Assembly: GCA_010909165.1 (NCBI GenBank) | Contig: MU008189.1 | Coordinates: forward strand, 612,076 to 676,075 | Source: Anthoceros angustus | Taxonomy: Eukaryota > Streptophyta > Anthocerotopsida > Anthocerotales > Anthocerotaceae | Reading direction: 5' to 3' | Length of the DNA: 64,000 bases | Part shown: piece by piece, positions 34,521-45,999 of the stretch | Numbering within the stretch: the stretch's first letter is position 1 | How the letters are laid out: the number at the start of each line of letters is the position of its first letter | Made by a program: the position numbers and the translations under genes | The notes under the pieces: model-generated | The model's input: the letters and a program-made list of their open reading frames with translations, nothing else | What the model was told of the DNA's origin: nothing | Databases searched by the model: none

Positions 34521-34689
34521 GATGGTAGGCGGAGACCATTCATGGCTCGGGCAGCCCTCGGGCAAGTGTCCGGAAGACTTGCGTAGTCATTTGGTGGTGA
34601 TGCGGCAACCCGGATCCGGTATGGCGATGCGGAAAGGGTCGCCACGGCCCGGGCGTCGGTGATCACGTCGTCGGTGGCCCACCGGAGGA

Positions 34690-37600
34690 TGAGGCGAGGA
34701 TACACAATCGGTGAAGTCAAGCTAGTCTCTAAGAAGGGACCAAGAAAAGGGCCATCTAGTGTTTGGGAGAAGTTCGTTATTCCACGCCCATGTTTGTTCT
34801 TGCGTGTTTAGGCGTGGTGTGTGTTGGAAGGAAGGCTCTCCTGTGTACATGCGGAGGCGCTATTGTTTCTCAATTGAAGCACTTCAAAATTGTCCAAAGA
34901 TTCTATCAAGTATGTCAAATGTCTTTTCTAGTCTCTCCATTGTCCGGTTGTCTAGCCACCTCTGATTCAGCGTTTGACATGTGCCTCTAGGGCTTCCTCT
35001 AGCGTGGCCAACCAGGGCTTACCCAATACTTGGGCTTGTCCTTCTTGTTGTGGGGATCCACTGTCTGCTCCGGCATCTCGACACTTTGCGGCCGCGACGC
35101 ACCGTGGAGACAGTTGCCCAAGCTTCCCTTGTTCGGCCCGGGCCCTACTTCCACATAATAATTACCTTCAACCTCGGGCGCCTTTGCGAATTGGGCGACC
35201 CTTCCAAAACTTGTCTTCATGCTGCCTCGAGCGAACCCTCGACACACGAGGAGGTAGAATTTAACGTTCTCTGCACGGCTCCGCACGTACCATATAGTTG
35301 TCTCGTGCTCCAACTCTCGCCTCCAGACAAGTGACTAGTCTTGGTCTTGATGAATGCTTGGTTTGGTCGTCTTTGGAGCCTTCCGCCTTGCCTCTACTCC
35401 CAGGCGGGTCCCCATCCTCGGCGGCCTCACTATTACCATCTTGCACCAAACGCCCACCCCACTCACATTTCCAGCCTCTCAGTTCGGACACCTCCACCCC
35501 ACCGCTCCACACATGTGTCCTTGTCCACTTCAGTCCATCATCCTTCGCCTCATGAGATGTGTCCTCATTCTCCACCTCGTGTGTCCCTATCCACCTCAAG
35601 TGGGGCCTTCTCAACCTCAAGTGTGTCATTCTCCACCTCATGTGTGGCCTGTGTGTGCATCTCTGTGGCCTTCTCTACTGCCCCTCCTCTCATGTCCACC
35701 TCAAGCGTGTCCTTGTCCACCTCTAGTGTGGCCTTCTCAACTGAGCTATGTCATTCTCCACCTCATGTGTGGCACTTTTTACGGTGTGGCCTTCACCTCG
35801 TAGCTCCTGTCCACCTCATGTGTCCTTGTCCACCTCAAATGTGGCATTCTCCACTATAAGTGTGGCCTTTTCCGCTCGGATGTGGCCTTCTTCACCTCAT
35901 CGGCTCATTCTCCACCTCCGCATTGGGTCGCTTCCTCGTGTGGGCGTTGTTGCAAAGTTGTCCAAAACTTACGCATCATGTAAAAAGTCATCAAGTGCTT
36001 GGGGTTGGATGTCGTCCACTAAGCCGCCAACCACATCATCACCTCCATGAACCTCTGATGCCTCCCCCGCACCTCGTTCCCACCCTGGTCTTCCTGTGAT
36101 CCCGCTCCGTGGGTGTCATCAACTGCAGCAATTCCATTGTTGCAACCTTCTCGAGGCCTACACCATTGACTTGCATTGGAGTCGTTTTTCACCGGGGGTC
36201 CAAGCACCCCTCTGTGCCCGCACCCCGAGCCGTGAGCGCCGCCGGTGGTAGCAACAGTGGCCGTGTTCGAATGGGAACACGGCACTGTCACCGGGCGGCT
36301 TTTCATAGCAAGTAGAAAAAGCGCGATGATAGCATTAGACTTTGGAGGAAAGCAACACGGTGCAAAGGAGAACCCTATTCCTCGGCACACACCCTCTACA
36401 CACACACACACGGAGATCTGCTGCCGCATGTCGGCGGTGGCTACGGCGGATCTTCTCAAGGCGGGACAACAATGCATCCGGATCCTTTACCACTCAAGGT
36501 ACTCGATTTCCACTCCTTGAGCATTCCCCCACGCCTCACATCGTTCCTGAAGGTCCCAACCTTTTGCGACATACACCAGTGTCCACATCCATCTGCTCTT
36601 CGGCACATGTCTTGTTGGTGCAAATGGGAAAAAGGCAAAATTCATGGTACATATGCCCATACGAGAAACGCTCATTGCAGCCAAACCACCAATGACACGC
36701 ACTCAATGAGAAACAAGGTGGACACAGTTCGGACAAGAAAATCCATACGGTACAGAAAGAATACCTTGCGCATATAGGGCAAGCATTCACAGCAATTGTT
36801 GGTCGTCCGCTCAATGGCGCTGGAAGGAAGTTGGTGCGACGCCTCCCTTCCACTTCAACATCCATGAATGCTGCAAGAGACTTGAGGATGTTGAACATCC
36901 TCCTTTCGGTCAACAACGCAAACTGCTCAAGCTCATGTTGGGCGGCTCCTCGTCGCTAACTCCTCAACCCAGTACAGGCTTTTCTCCAGTGTACAAGGCT
37001 TGAAGGCGGCGAAGGTGGTGATTAGGGATCTGTGCCCTTGAATGTCCTCAAAAGTCTCGTCCTCGCTCAATGCTCTTCGCACCATCTCCATTTCTTGAGA
37101 ACACTTGCGGATGTCGACGCCACCTCCAAGTCTCTGTTTTCACCGTCAATGCTTGCTTCACCTCCTTTGCGGTGGCATCCACCTTGTCAAGTTGCGATTC
37201 ACATCTCGCTCCCAGACGGATCGTGTGGTCGAGGATGGTAGCCACCTTGCTCTTCCTTCGCGTGCTGCCCTCACCTGATCATCACCAGTAAGTTACTCAT
37301 CCACCCCTCCAGTGGAACATTATTGCATGCAAAGTGGCATTGTGCCACCAAGTAGAACCAATATGCAGGCCTAGGAAAAGTGGCCTTGGGCACAGGATCC
37401 GTGGAAGACAGACACAGAGTAAATGACCAGGGTGCAACGCACATGTGGCAGAGTGGACCAGAATTGCATGCAAAGTGGCATTGTGCACACAGGTGGAACA
37501 AATGTGCGGAAAAATGACATTGGGCACGAAGTGGAAGGCAGACCGAGCAAATGACGGTGCAACGCACATGTGGCAGTGGACCGAGTGCAGGCAAAGTGGC

Positions 37601-39395
37601 ATTGTGCACTGGAACAAATGAGCAGGAAAAACATTGGGCAGAAGTGGAAGCAGACACATAGCAAATGATCGGTGCACACATGTGGCAGTGGACAGTGCAA
37701 AGTGGCCTTGTACACATAGGTGGAACAAAATGCATAAAGACATTGGACACACCAAGCGGATGAGAAACAGCACATGACTAGGTGACGCACATGTCGCTCA
37801 ACCAGTCGAGTTCTTCAGATAAGCTAGTGCATGGTGCACTTCACATGAGCCTACACTATGTCAAAAGGTTGATGACAAGGAGGGCCATCACTGGTGCTCC
37901 TTAGAGGATACTAGGTAGTCTAGAGGACTTAGCGACTGTGCATGCGGAGCAGGAAGATAAATCGCATGTTAGACAACCTTGAGAGACAAAATAAAAACAA
38001 GCACATCCTACCATGAGGTGGGTGCTGCTCATGTCCTGTGGGCTTCCCTACAATGAGTAGGGGCTCTTCCTCCTTGACTCCAGCAGCCTTCACCGCCTTT
38101 CCTCTCGTATTTCGTTTCTTATTCCTTCCGGATTGGGTCTTCTGAAACACCCTCCAGTTCACCTCAACGCCAAGTTTCTCCACGCAATCCCAAGGGCCAT
38201 AAGCCTAGGGATCCGCTTCTCCCCAAGCGGGCCTCAACTCACATGCCATAAACAAGAACATCAATTTCCCTCCATTCTTCTTGGCGGTTCCCGCCAACCA
38301 TGCCCTCGTTAAACTGGGGGCCAAAAGCTTCTCCACCTCCTCATTCCCCAACATTTCCCTCGTCCATTTCGAGCCCCAAGTCTTTGACATCCACCCAGAC
38401 ACGGATCATCGCCGCCCTCCATGTCCATCTTGCCATGGGCTCTTTGCTCGCCCATATTCCCTCGAGCGCTCTCTTTCTTCTTCGGCGCTCCTTCCCTTCC
38501 GGCTCCGCTTTTCCTACTTTTGGATTCCATGGATCACTTCGGCTTGGGCACCTCGGTGAGGTCGCTTCCACCTCACCTCCAGTCATCGCTCTGCGGATGA
38601 GTGCCCAGGCTCCCCCCTCGAGTGTGGTCTTCCACATCTCCGTCCTCGCTTTCTTCAAGCTCGGACGTCGCCCTTAGATGAATTCCCTCTGCACACAACC
38701 CACATCAAGGACCCTGTTAAGTTACATGGAAAGCAGTTGCGCGAGCACCATCCACATCTGCAGCATCAAAGCACTCGAGCCTCGGCGCCACTTCTGGAGC
38801 CCCAAGTCCCCATCGACGGCCGCCTTGTCCTCCGCCATCCAGCTCTCGCCGTGCAAACGAGGCCCATGTCCTAGCCCCAAACCACTGGGCTCGGGAGGCT
38901 CCAAGCCGGGTCTCGGGACATGAGCTTAGAGGTGCCTCCCACCTTGGGCGTGAGGCCTTGCACTTGGCGATCACCACCTCACCCAATCGCACCTAAACTT
39001 TCCAAACATGCAATCATGAGGAGGCCGTCCATCACGGCCGAGCTCCTAGGTGGGCGTTTCTCGATGGGCACGGATCTTTGTCGAGGCGGGGTCATGGCGG
39101 CAAGCAAGCCCGAACCCTGACAGTGCGGCTGCGACCTCGCACCTCGCAGTTGGTGGCTCGAACTTCTGTCCTCCCCGGCGCTGGCCCGATCTCCCTTCCG
39201 CGCTGCACAGCCTCTAACCGTGGGGACCTCATTGTGGATGAGCTGGGCACCCTCCTCCCCTTCCTCCTGAACACTCCAAATGGCGATGGTGGCAAGCAGC
39301 GGCGACGCCTCCGAGAGCTCCTGCCTGAAGTCGAAACCTGCCACGGCTTCACGCCCGAGCCGGTACTTTCAGTTCCCAAGTTCAGCTGTACATGA
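34690..39395 (-). pseudogene. Second element-encoded protein(s), minus strand, decayed (copy 2)
   Basis: Counterpart of 15800-20490. The zinc-binding part is clearest here: SYGHMYHEFCLFPICTNKTC at about 36600-36665 and ACPICARYS at about 36770-36800, both minus strand. The acidic repeats lie at about 35550-35900, and the basic and LDNRT-type segments follow toward 34900. Frameshifts prevent a single model. Confidence 0.4.
37320..37750 (+). repeat. 109-123-bp minisatellite (copy 2)
   Basis: Counterpart of 18440-18880, with the same number of units and different small deletions. Confidence 0.75.
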
Positions 39396-39494
39396 CATGT
39401 TCACGCTCCAAATTTGACTTAACTTCAAACTATATAAATATTGGATAATCGAAACTCGCCGTATATGCAGCACATAGTGCACATTTGCATATGT

Positions 39495-39531
39495 CACAAA
39501 ATGTGGTATACCTAACCGTGCCTACACCCAT
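39495..39531 (-). repeat. Right terminal inverted repeat, copy 2
   Basis: Minus strand: ATGGGTGTAGGCACGGTTAG, then GTATACCACATTTTGTG. This is the best match to the left repeat in the window. Confidence 0.65.
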
Positions 39532-39639
39532 GTGCCCCTACAGATGACTTGCAACTGGATCTTTTTTGATTTTAATGTCCGCTCATTCGAGTTTGATGCG
39601 TATAGATGCATGGGCCTTGGTTTCTAGATGAGCTACATT

Positions 39640-39935
39640 TTCCAAAATTCGACATGTATGATGGTGGTTTTAATGGCCAACCTTTTGAAGACGATAATGT
39701 TTCACAATGTTTTGCAGAGAAGCAAGAAAATAAATAGAATAGATGATTTGTCCTTGAGTAATGAAAGCCTCGGATGCAACAACACAAGTATAAGAGAGGA
39801 TCTCGCCTGCCATCAGCGAGCCCTAGTGAGAGCCGTAGCATATCAAGAAAGATGGTGATCACTAGCTGATTTTGACCAAATGGCCGAGTATTTCGGAGGC
39901 TCAAGGAGGACCCGCTCTATACCCACCGTGATGCC
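39640..39935 (+). repeat. Copia-linked segment S, copy 4
   Basis: Unit 2 copy of 20757-21060. The frame PKFDMYDGGFNGQPFEDDN can be read from about 39645. Confidence 0.55.
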
Positions 39936-39944
39936 CACTACTTT

Positions 39945-40874
39945 GTTGTAAGGATGGCAAACTTGTTATCATTGCTCTATATGTGACGACATCATAATTG
40001 CTACAAATAGTCATGACTCATTATTGGAGTTCAAATTGCAAGGAATAGGAAGAAGGTACAATAAGTATTTTCAAACAAAGTATGTTATGGAGCTTTAATC
40101 GCTTTCGTTTGAGTTTCTTGGCCACTCCACTTGCAGCTAGTCAAACCCTGTCCACTATGGATAGCCCTACTACAAATGAGAAACGTGAGAGGATGTTGCA
40201 AACTCCTTATAGAGAGGCTGTTGGATGCTTGCTCTTCCTTAATGGCTGGACTCGCCCGGATATTACTCATGTAGTTTCCATTGTGTCACAGTTTCTCTCT
40301 AATCCAGGTTTGGCCCATTGGCTTGTGGTAAAATGCATCTATCGATATTTGTCTGGTACTATGCATGTAAGCCTTCAGTACAAGAGATTAGGAATAGGAA
40401 GACTTGTACTTGAGGGTTGGTTTGATGCTAACTAGTAGCTGATCCTATGACAAGGAAAAGCTTGTCTAGCTATTGTTTTACCATGTGTAGTGCAGCCATT
40501 TCATGGACATGCAAAGAGCAACGAAGTGTGTTTTTGAGCTCCACGGAGAGTGAGTATGCATCTTTAACACTCACGGTAAGGAGGCGTGAGTGGTAGGACT
40601 TTGCTGGAATGGGTCAAACTCAGATTCACCTACTTTGTTACATTGTGACAACATGTCATGAGAATGTGATTTAAGAATGCCAAGTATCGTGCCCGAACTA
40701 AGCAGGTGCATCATCATTTTATAAGACAACGAGTTGCTGAGAATCAAGTTATTATTGAGTATATTCCAACAGAGGAGAACCTTGCTGATATATTTACTAA
40801 AGTCTTGTCAAAGTCTAAACATGAGCATTTCTCATCGCCTTTTGGGTCTAGTGGATTTATCTAATCACAAATAA
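39945..40874 (+). pseudogene. Ty1/Copia reverse transcriptase 3' part and RNase H (unit 2)
   Basis: Counterpart of 21075-22021. The middle is better kept: one open frame from 40082 to 40435 reads NGWTRPDITHVVSIVSQF and YRYLSGTMHVSLQYKRLG, the standard Copia RT-to-RNase H linker. The YVDD region has lost a base (VDD preceded by a shift). RNase H words (SSTESEYASL, LHCDNMS) and the TEENLADIFTK tail are present, but frame is lost near 40580-40690. Confidence 0.85.
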
Positions 40875-41377
40875 TGCTTCATCCGTGGAGAGTTTCTCTT
40901 CATCAAGTTGACTTGCTATATATCAAGTATTTATTAAGAGTGAACATGACGTGTTAGTTAGTTAGCCTCATTCTATGTTGTTCCAAATGTGAGTGGAAGT
41001 GTAGAGGATATCATATTTAGGGCACGTTTAAACATAATATTCTTAAGAAATAACTTAGGGCACCCCAGACTTGAACAAACACTAGATTCAGTAGCTATAA
41101 CTACTTCTTATGTTTCACGGTTTTGACACTTTTGCTTCTTGCTTAATTTGATTTTGCTCTTGTACACAATTGCTTCCGCTCGAATGCATTGTCAATTTCC
41201 TCCACCTTCTCGAAATCGAACGCTGTAACGGTTTCATCGGCCGCACGGCAGCAGAGCCACTTGGCCAGGGCTTTCTTACCACCGTGTCACACAGGGTCGT
41301 GGATCAAGAGTCACGGAGACTTATGGGGACACACAATTGGAGACTTGTGTCGAGGTTGGAGACCTGAGCCGAGTCGA

Positions 41378-41401
41378 GAAGAAGAAGAAGAAGAAGAAGA
41401 A
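41378..41401 (+). repeat. (GAA)8 microsatellite
   Basis: Eight GAA units; length variant of 22504-22524. Confidence 0.9.
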
Positions 41402-41526
41402 TTTTATTTGAGTCCACTAAGGACGGATTTCCGTCATGGGATTTCCGTCGAGGCTGCTGTGTGGAGGGGGCGATGGAGGCTCCAAGAGATTATTAAATAT
41501 ATATACACAGTCTCTATTGTCAGCCT

Positions 41527-41600
41527 GGTTTCGTGGTGTAGTTGGTTATCACGTCAGTCTAACACACTGAAGGTCTCCGGTTCGAGTCCGGGCGAAGCCA
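41527..41600 (+). tRNA. tRNA-Val (anticodon AAC), second copy
   Basis: Base-for-base identical to 22648-22721, with identical downstream flank including the T5 run. It arose with the 18.9-kb tandem duplication. Both copies should be transcribable by RNA polymerase III. Confidence 0.95.
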
Positions 41601-41624
41601 ATTTAGCCATCGTAGATCACCTCC

Positions 41625-41629
41625 TTTTT
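41625..41629 (+). terminator. RNA polymerase III terminator, second tRNA-Val
   Basis: TTTTT at the same spacing as in copy 1. Confidence 0.7.
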
Positions 41630-41820
41630 CAAGCGTCACTAGTGTGACTCGAATGCCGTAGATTATCTTCTTCTCAAGCGTCACTAGTGTGACTCGAATG
41701 CCGTAGATTATCTTCTTCTCAAGCGTCACTAGTGTGACTCGAATGCCGTAGATTATCTTCTTCTCAAGCGTTACTAGTGTAACAAACAAGCACACAAAAG
41801 AGAAGCGTCACTAGTGTAAC
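41630..41820 (+). repeat. 45-bp minisatellite, second copy
   Basis: Units at 41630, 41675, 41720 and 41765 plus a partial fifth. The number of units is the same as in copy 1, so the array has been stable since the duplication. Confidence 0.9.
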
Positions 41821-41839
41821 AAACAAGCACACTGTTGTG

Positions 41840-42517
41840 TGTGGCACAAACAAGCATACAGCAGTGTGCTTGCAGCATTATCTTCTTTTCGCCACACTTT
41901 TTGAATCTCTGTCCCCTACCAAACTGCTGGCTACAAACAAAGCCCCAAAGCCAGGCTCCCAAACTTGCACATGCATATCCCTGTACAGATGATGGACTTC
42001 CTGCCCAAGCCCTGCTGGGAGTATCCTCCTAGTAGCATGGCACTCCATGCCACCACATCCTTTTTCATCAAGTCCGTCAAACACTCTCCGAGCATCCTCC
42101 AATCTCACTTTTGGCAGACATGTCCACCAAGCAATTCCAACACACAACTTAGGCTCGACATCACTAGCCAAGACATCAACATGCACCTTTGCCCAGATTT
42201 TAAGCCTTCACACCTGACCTGCGAGTACGTGATACAATTGTATGGCCTGCTCATCTTGTCCGTGTTGGGCATGCGCACAGATTATGCCCACTACGTAAAG
42301 GCATCTGGTTGACAACAGAGGTGAACACATCCACGGCATCTCGCAACCTGGCACGGGAGGCACGCATTCGCAGGATGTAGTTGGCGCAGAAGACGATGTC
42401 CAACTCATAACTCTGCTTCACGGTGACAGCATGAACCCTGCGACCCAGAGGCGAATCCCTCTGACCCGTGCACACATTGTTGTAAACGAGTTCCCCCTGC
42501 TCACATTGATTGCTCAC
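41840..42517 (-). pseudogene. PPR protein pseudogene fragment (unit 2)
   Basis: Counterpart of 22960-23643 and nearly identical to it, so it was already dead before the 18.9-kb duplication. Here GRRVHAVTVKQSYELDIVFC runs on into NYILRMRASRARLRDAVDVF in the same frame before the shift. Confidence 0.75.
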
Positions 42518-43896
42518 AGTTTCAGCAGTTAGGCTAATTCGTATCCTGCACGTCTGTACACGTTGCTTACACAGAGGACCTCCTGGAATTTCCCACGCCC
42601 AATCTCATTCAAACGCAAACTGGAGCTCGTCTAACGTTCCTCTCATTCCCCGATATGTTCGATCCACAGAAGATAGAGGTTGCTGGGCGAGTTCTGGATC
42701 ATAGGATGGATGAACCTAGACGAAAATGTGGGTGAGCGCATTCTTGGTATCCCTATTGCCTCGAGTCAAGTCTGCTGCTCCAGAAATGGCAAACCACATC
42801 GCCCCTGGAGCCTGGTCCTGAATCCTGAACAGGTCCATCCATCATGTGACCCACCTGCCCAGCAACCGGCACCGGCCAGGCTCTTTCAAGCAATTCACCT
42901 ACTTAATGGTTACTTGATCTATTAATGGTTTCATCTCACATCCTCACAATTCCACAACTGATCATCTTTGTGATTCACCCACTGTACTAACGGTTTCATC
43001 TCTCATCTTCACGATTCCCACAACTAGCATTCCTGGGGTCCCTTGCCAAGGCCAGAATTGGCCATCTGCCAACACTCCCGACATACCTAAATTCTCGCCA
43101 AACGGCCACCTGCAACCCCAGTCCTCCGGATTCCTCAACGGCCAGCTCAACCGAGACATCTGAGATGCTCATCTTCATCGCCCCCAGCACCGGTCCTTGC
43201 GGAACCAGGGCAGAATCCAGACTGTTCGCCAAGCAAACGGCCGCTCAACCAGTTGTGGAAGCTACGCGTGCGGCAAGGGAGCTCACTTTAGCAAGCTCAT
43301 CTTCCAGCGATGACACTGGCAGTGGGCGGAGCGAACCGCGATCTGCTGTGCAGGTCCTGGGCTTGCTGTGTGGCAGCCAATGAGGACGGCGGCTTCCGGC
43401 CGCGACCGCCACTTGGGGTGGTGCTGCCACGCCTTGTGGCGCTCACGATTTCGTTTCCTTCGGGACATTTGGGAAGGCACGGTGCAATCACAGGGCGCCA
43501 GCAGATGCAGCTGCCCGCCTCGTTAGCTGACCGGGACGCATAACGCAGTCACAACACGCAACCGGCCTGCCTTTCCGCTTCGCCGACGAGGCGCCACCTC
43601 ACGCTCCACGCCGGACAGTGGACTCGTACAACTGGTGGGCTGGATCCGGCGCCGCGAGGCGTCTGCCTGCTCGGTGCTCGGTGCCACCGCGCGGTCGGGC
43701 CGCGGATCGCTCCTTGTCTACCTATTATTTGTCCTCTTTAAGATTGATTCAACCTTTTCCTTTACATGGCCTCCCTGTTCGTTTGTATGCGCATATTTAG
43801 CTTCTCATTGTACGTACACATATTTGGTTTCTCATTGTTGAGCCCATCATTCAATACTGAATGTAAATTAATCAGGATAATATAGTTAATTTCATA

Positions 43897-43916
43897 GTAA
43901 TAATAATAATAATAAA
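43897..43916 (+). repeat. (TAA)n microsatellite, second copy
   Basis: Same array in unit 2. Confidence 0.85.
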
Positions 43917-44309
43917 TTTATGTTCTAATTATTGAACAGATAAGGTTGATTCTAGTTTCTAGCAAGATAGCTATCAACTCATTAACTCAAAGGCACATAA
44001 ACAATATGAGTTCATCTTTATATGAATGTACAATATTTTATATTCCCCCTTACTCCTCTTTTGGTATAAGAGGCATTTTAATTTTGGAGCTCATTCACTA
44101 CCAAGCCAATTCACATGATACGGTTTCACATTTAATAACTATACTTGCAAGATCACTCGCATCATTTTCCTACTCAATATGACTGTGACTAAGTATTTAC
44201 TACTAATTATTATGCTTAACTACTAATTATATGAATTATTTTTTATCACTAATTACTCTATGTAATCGATTTTTACTGTACTAACCTTTACTCAAAACAG
44301 AACATAAGG

Positions 44310-44757
44310 TTTGCGTGTTTGTGGCGGGAGTTGGAAGGAGTGTTATGTAGTCCACAAGCCCCATGGCTTCTACATGTAGGTAATGCTTAGAAGTAGGTAG
44401 GCTCTTTGTAAGACCATCAGCAGTATTTGTGTCTATTGGCACATACTAAATTTTAACATTCTTCCGCTCCAAAGAATGTTGCATATAGTGATGATGGGTC
44501 TTTTTATGGGAGGCGTGGAATGGAGATTTTCTATTAGGGCAATAGTTGACGTATTATCGCATTAGATTGTTCAACATACCAAGGAGGCCAACTACTGTGT
44601 CATGTATCAGTGATTGCTTCACCTTGCCGGCACAATGGTCTCCAAGAAAATTAGTAGAAGAGCAAGCACTTAAACTTCTAGGAGCATTATTCCTCTTCAA
44701 TTTTTGAATGATATATTCTAGAAGTAACCAGCTCAATCTACTCCAGCTTCTCCACAA
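44310..44757 (-). pseudogene. Ty1/Copia RNase H C-terminal fragment, minus strand (unit 2)
   Basis: Counterpart of 25437-25880. Here the HIETHHH block has lost about a dozen bases (near 44500), but VPIDTNTADGLTKSLPTSK is kept. The fragment ends at the microhomology and runs straight into repeat R1. Confidence 0.75.
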
Positions 44758-44761
44758 TGAT

Positions 44762-45087
44762 TTGTTCCTTGAGCAATTGGTGACTACATTGAGTTTTTCT
44801 CACAAATAAAGAGTAGTTGGTGACTGCATCATAAGCTTGAAGCCTCTAGCGATCCTGTCATAAATCCTTCATGTGATAGTGACCCTGGGGTGTCCTGGCT
44901 AGTCGAGTGGTAGATGGGTTTACTATCAAATGGTTTACAAATTTCGTACAAAATCGAGATGCATAGCAGAAGGGGAAGATTACATCAAGTAAGAATGTGA
45001 TGCTCAATCAGAGTATATAATAACAAAATATATATAATTCTTGACAAGTATATATACACATGCTGGTGCCATTTGTAAATTGACCTT
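44762..45087 (+). repeat. Repeat R1, copy 1 (paralogue of the expansin 3' flank)
   Basis: Resembles 61320-61690: CCTTGAGCAATTGGTGACTA, GCATCATAAGCTTGAAGC, GTGGTAGATGGGTTTAC, AATGCTCAATCA-like and TATATAATTCTTGA-like words in the same order. It ends at the left target-site duplication of the non-LTR element and resumes at 49169. Confidence 0.7.
45078..45087 (+). repeat. Target-site duplication, left
   Basis: AATTGACCTT, repeated at 49169-49178. Confidence 0.75.
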
Positions 45088-45790
45088 CAGGCGGCGGGCG
45101 GTGAGGAGGGAGGGAGGGAGCGAGCGGAGGTGAGGGAGCGAGGGGGCGAGGGAGGGAGCGAGGCGGGCGGAGGGAGGGAGGGAGCTGAGGCGAGGGAGGA
45201 GGAGCGAGCGAGCGGGCGGTGAGGAGCGAGGAGCAGTGAGGAGGGAGCGAGCAAGGCGAGGGAGGGAGGGAGCAAGAGGAGGAGGAGGGAGCGCGGAGGG
45301 AGAGGGAGGGAGGGAGCGCGGGCGGAGGGAGCGGCGCGCGAGAGGGAACGGCGGGCGCGGCGGGCGGGCGGCGCGGCGCTGGCGGGCGCGGGCGCGGGCG
45401 GGCGCGGGCGCGGGCGGACGGCGGGCGGGCGCGGCGGCGCGGCGGGCGCGGGAGGCGTGGGCGGGCGGCGGACGGGTGGCGCGGAGCGGCGGCGCAGTGA
45501 GCGCGGGCGCGGAACGGGCGGCGCGGAGGCGCGCGCCGGTGCGGCTGGGCCAAGGCCCGGGACGCGGCGGGAGGTGCCCCGGCGCGGTGCGGGCGGAGGG
45601 GGCGGTGCGGAGCGACGGCGGGGAGCGGGCGAGCGGGCTGGCGCGGGGGCGCAGGACGCAGCGCGGAGGTGCAAAAGTGGGCGCCGTAAGGGCGGGGGCA
45701 CGGTGTACGGGCGCGAGGGGTGCGGGCGCGCTGCGGTGTGTGCACTGCGGGCGCGCGAGAGGGAGAGGCGTGATCGCTGCAGCCTGTGTG
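45088..45790 (+). repeat. GC-rich, G-strand-biased 5' region of the non-LTR element
   Basis: First about 260 bp: irregular GAGGGAGGGAGCGAG units; next about 200 bp: GGGCGGGCGCGGGCG-type text. Plus is almost free of T and A, so all minus frames and one plus frame stay open by composition alone. Many GGG runs could form quadruplexes. Its place at the 5' end of a retrotransposon suggests an internal promoter or 5' UTR. Confidence 0.6.
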
Positions 45791-45999
45791 AGGCGAGGCT
45801 CGGCAGTCCGCCGCCACCGGGCCGCCCGGACGGGCAAGGCCCGCCAGGTGGTGTGTTCCGGAGGTAGGGTGGGCAGTTACGAGTCGGGCAGACGGCAGTA
45901 GCCTCGTTGCCTACGGCTCCAGTGGGTGGGGCCCTGGTTCACGCCGCTAGTGTGCCACGGAGTTGCATGCGGTGTTGTCATGGTATGGGAATTTATTTT

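Larger units (their letters stand above)
29974..39531 (+). mobile_element. 9.56-kb inverted-repeat element, copy 2
   Basis: Same element in the second 18.9-kb unit, with inverted repeats at 29974-30010 and 39495-39531. The right repeat is better preserved than in copy 1 (it keeps ATGTGGTATACC). Differences from copy 1 are mostly 1-6 base indels. Confidence 0.65.
25881..44773 (+). repeat. 18.9-kb tandem duplication, unit 2
   Basis: Direct tandem copy of 6909-25880. Its left edge is in segment S and its right edge is the end of the minus-strand Copia RNase H fragment, where ATGATTTGTTCCTTGAG (44757-44773) leads into repeat R1. Comparing edges shows that the duplication joined the right-end sequence to the left-end sequence at the shared 16 bases. 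Confidence 0.9.

Noticed and set aside
45004-45901. Long overlapping ORFs of 204-277 codons on the minus strand and one of 221 on plus
   Set aside because: The tract has almost no A or T on plus, so stop codons cannot occur. The products are low-complexity Pro/Ala/Arg/Ser or Gly/Arg strings in several frames at once, with no domain.
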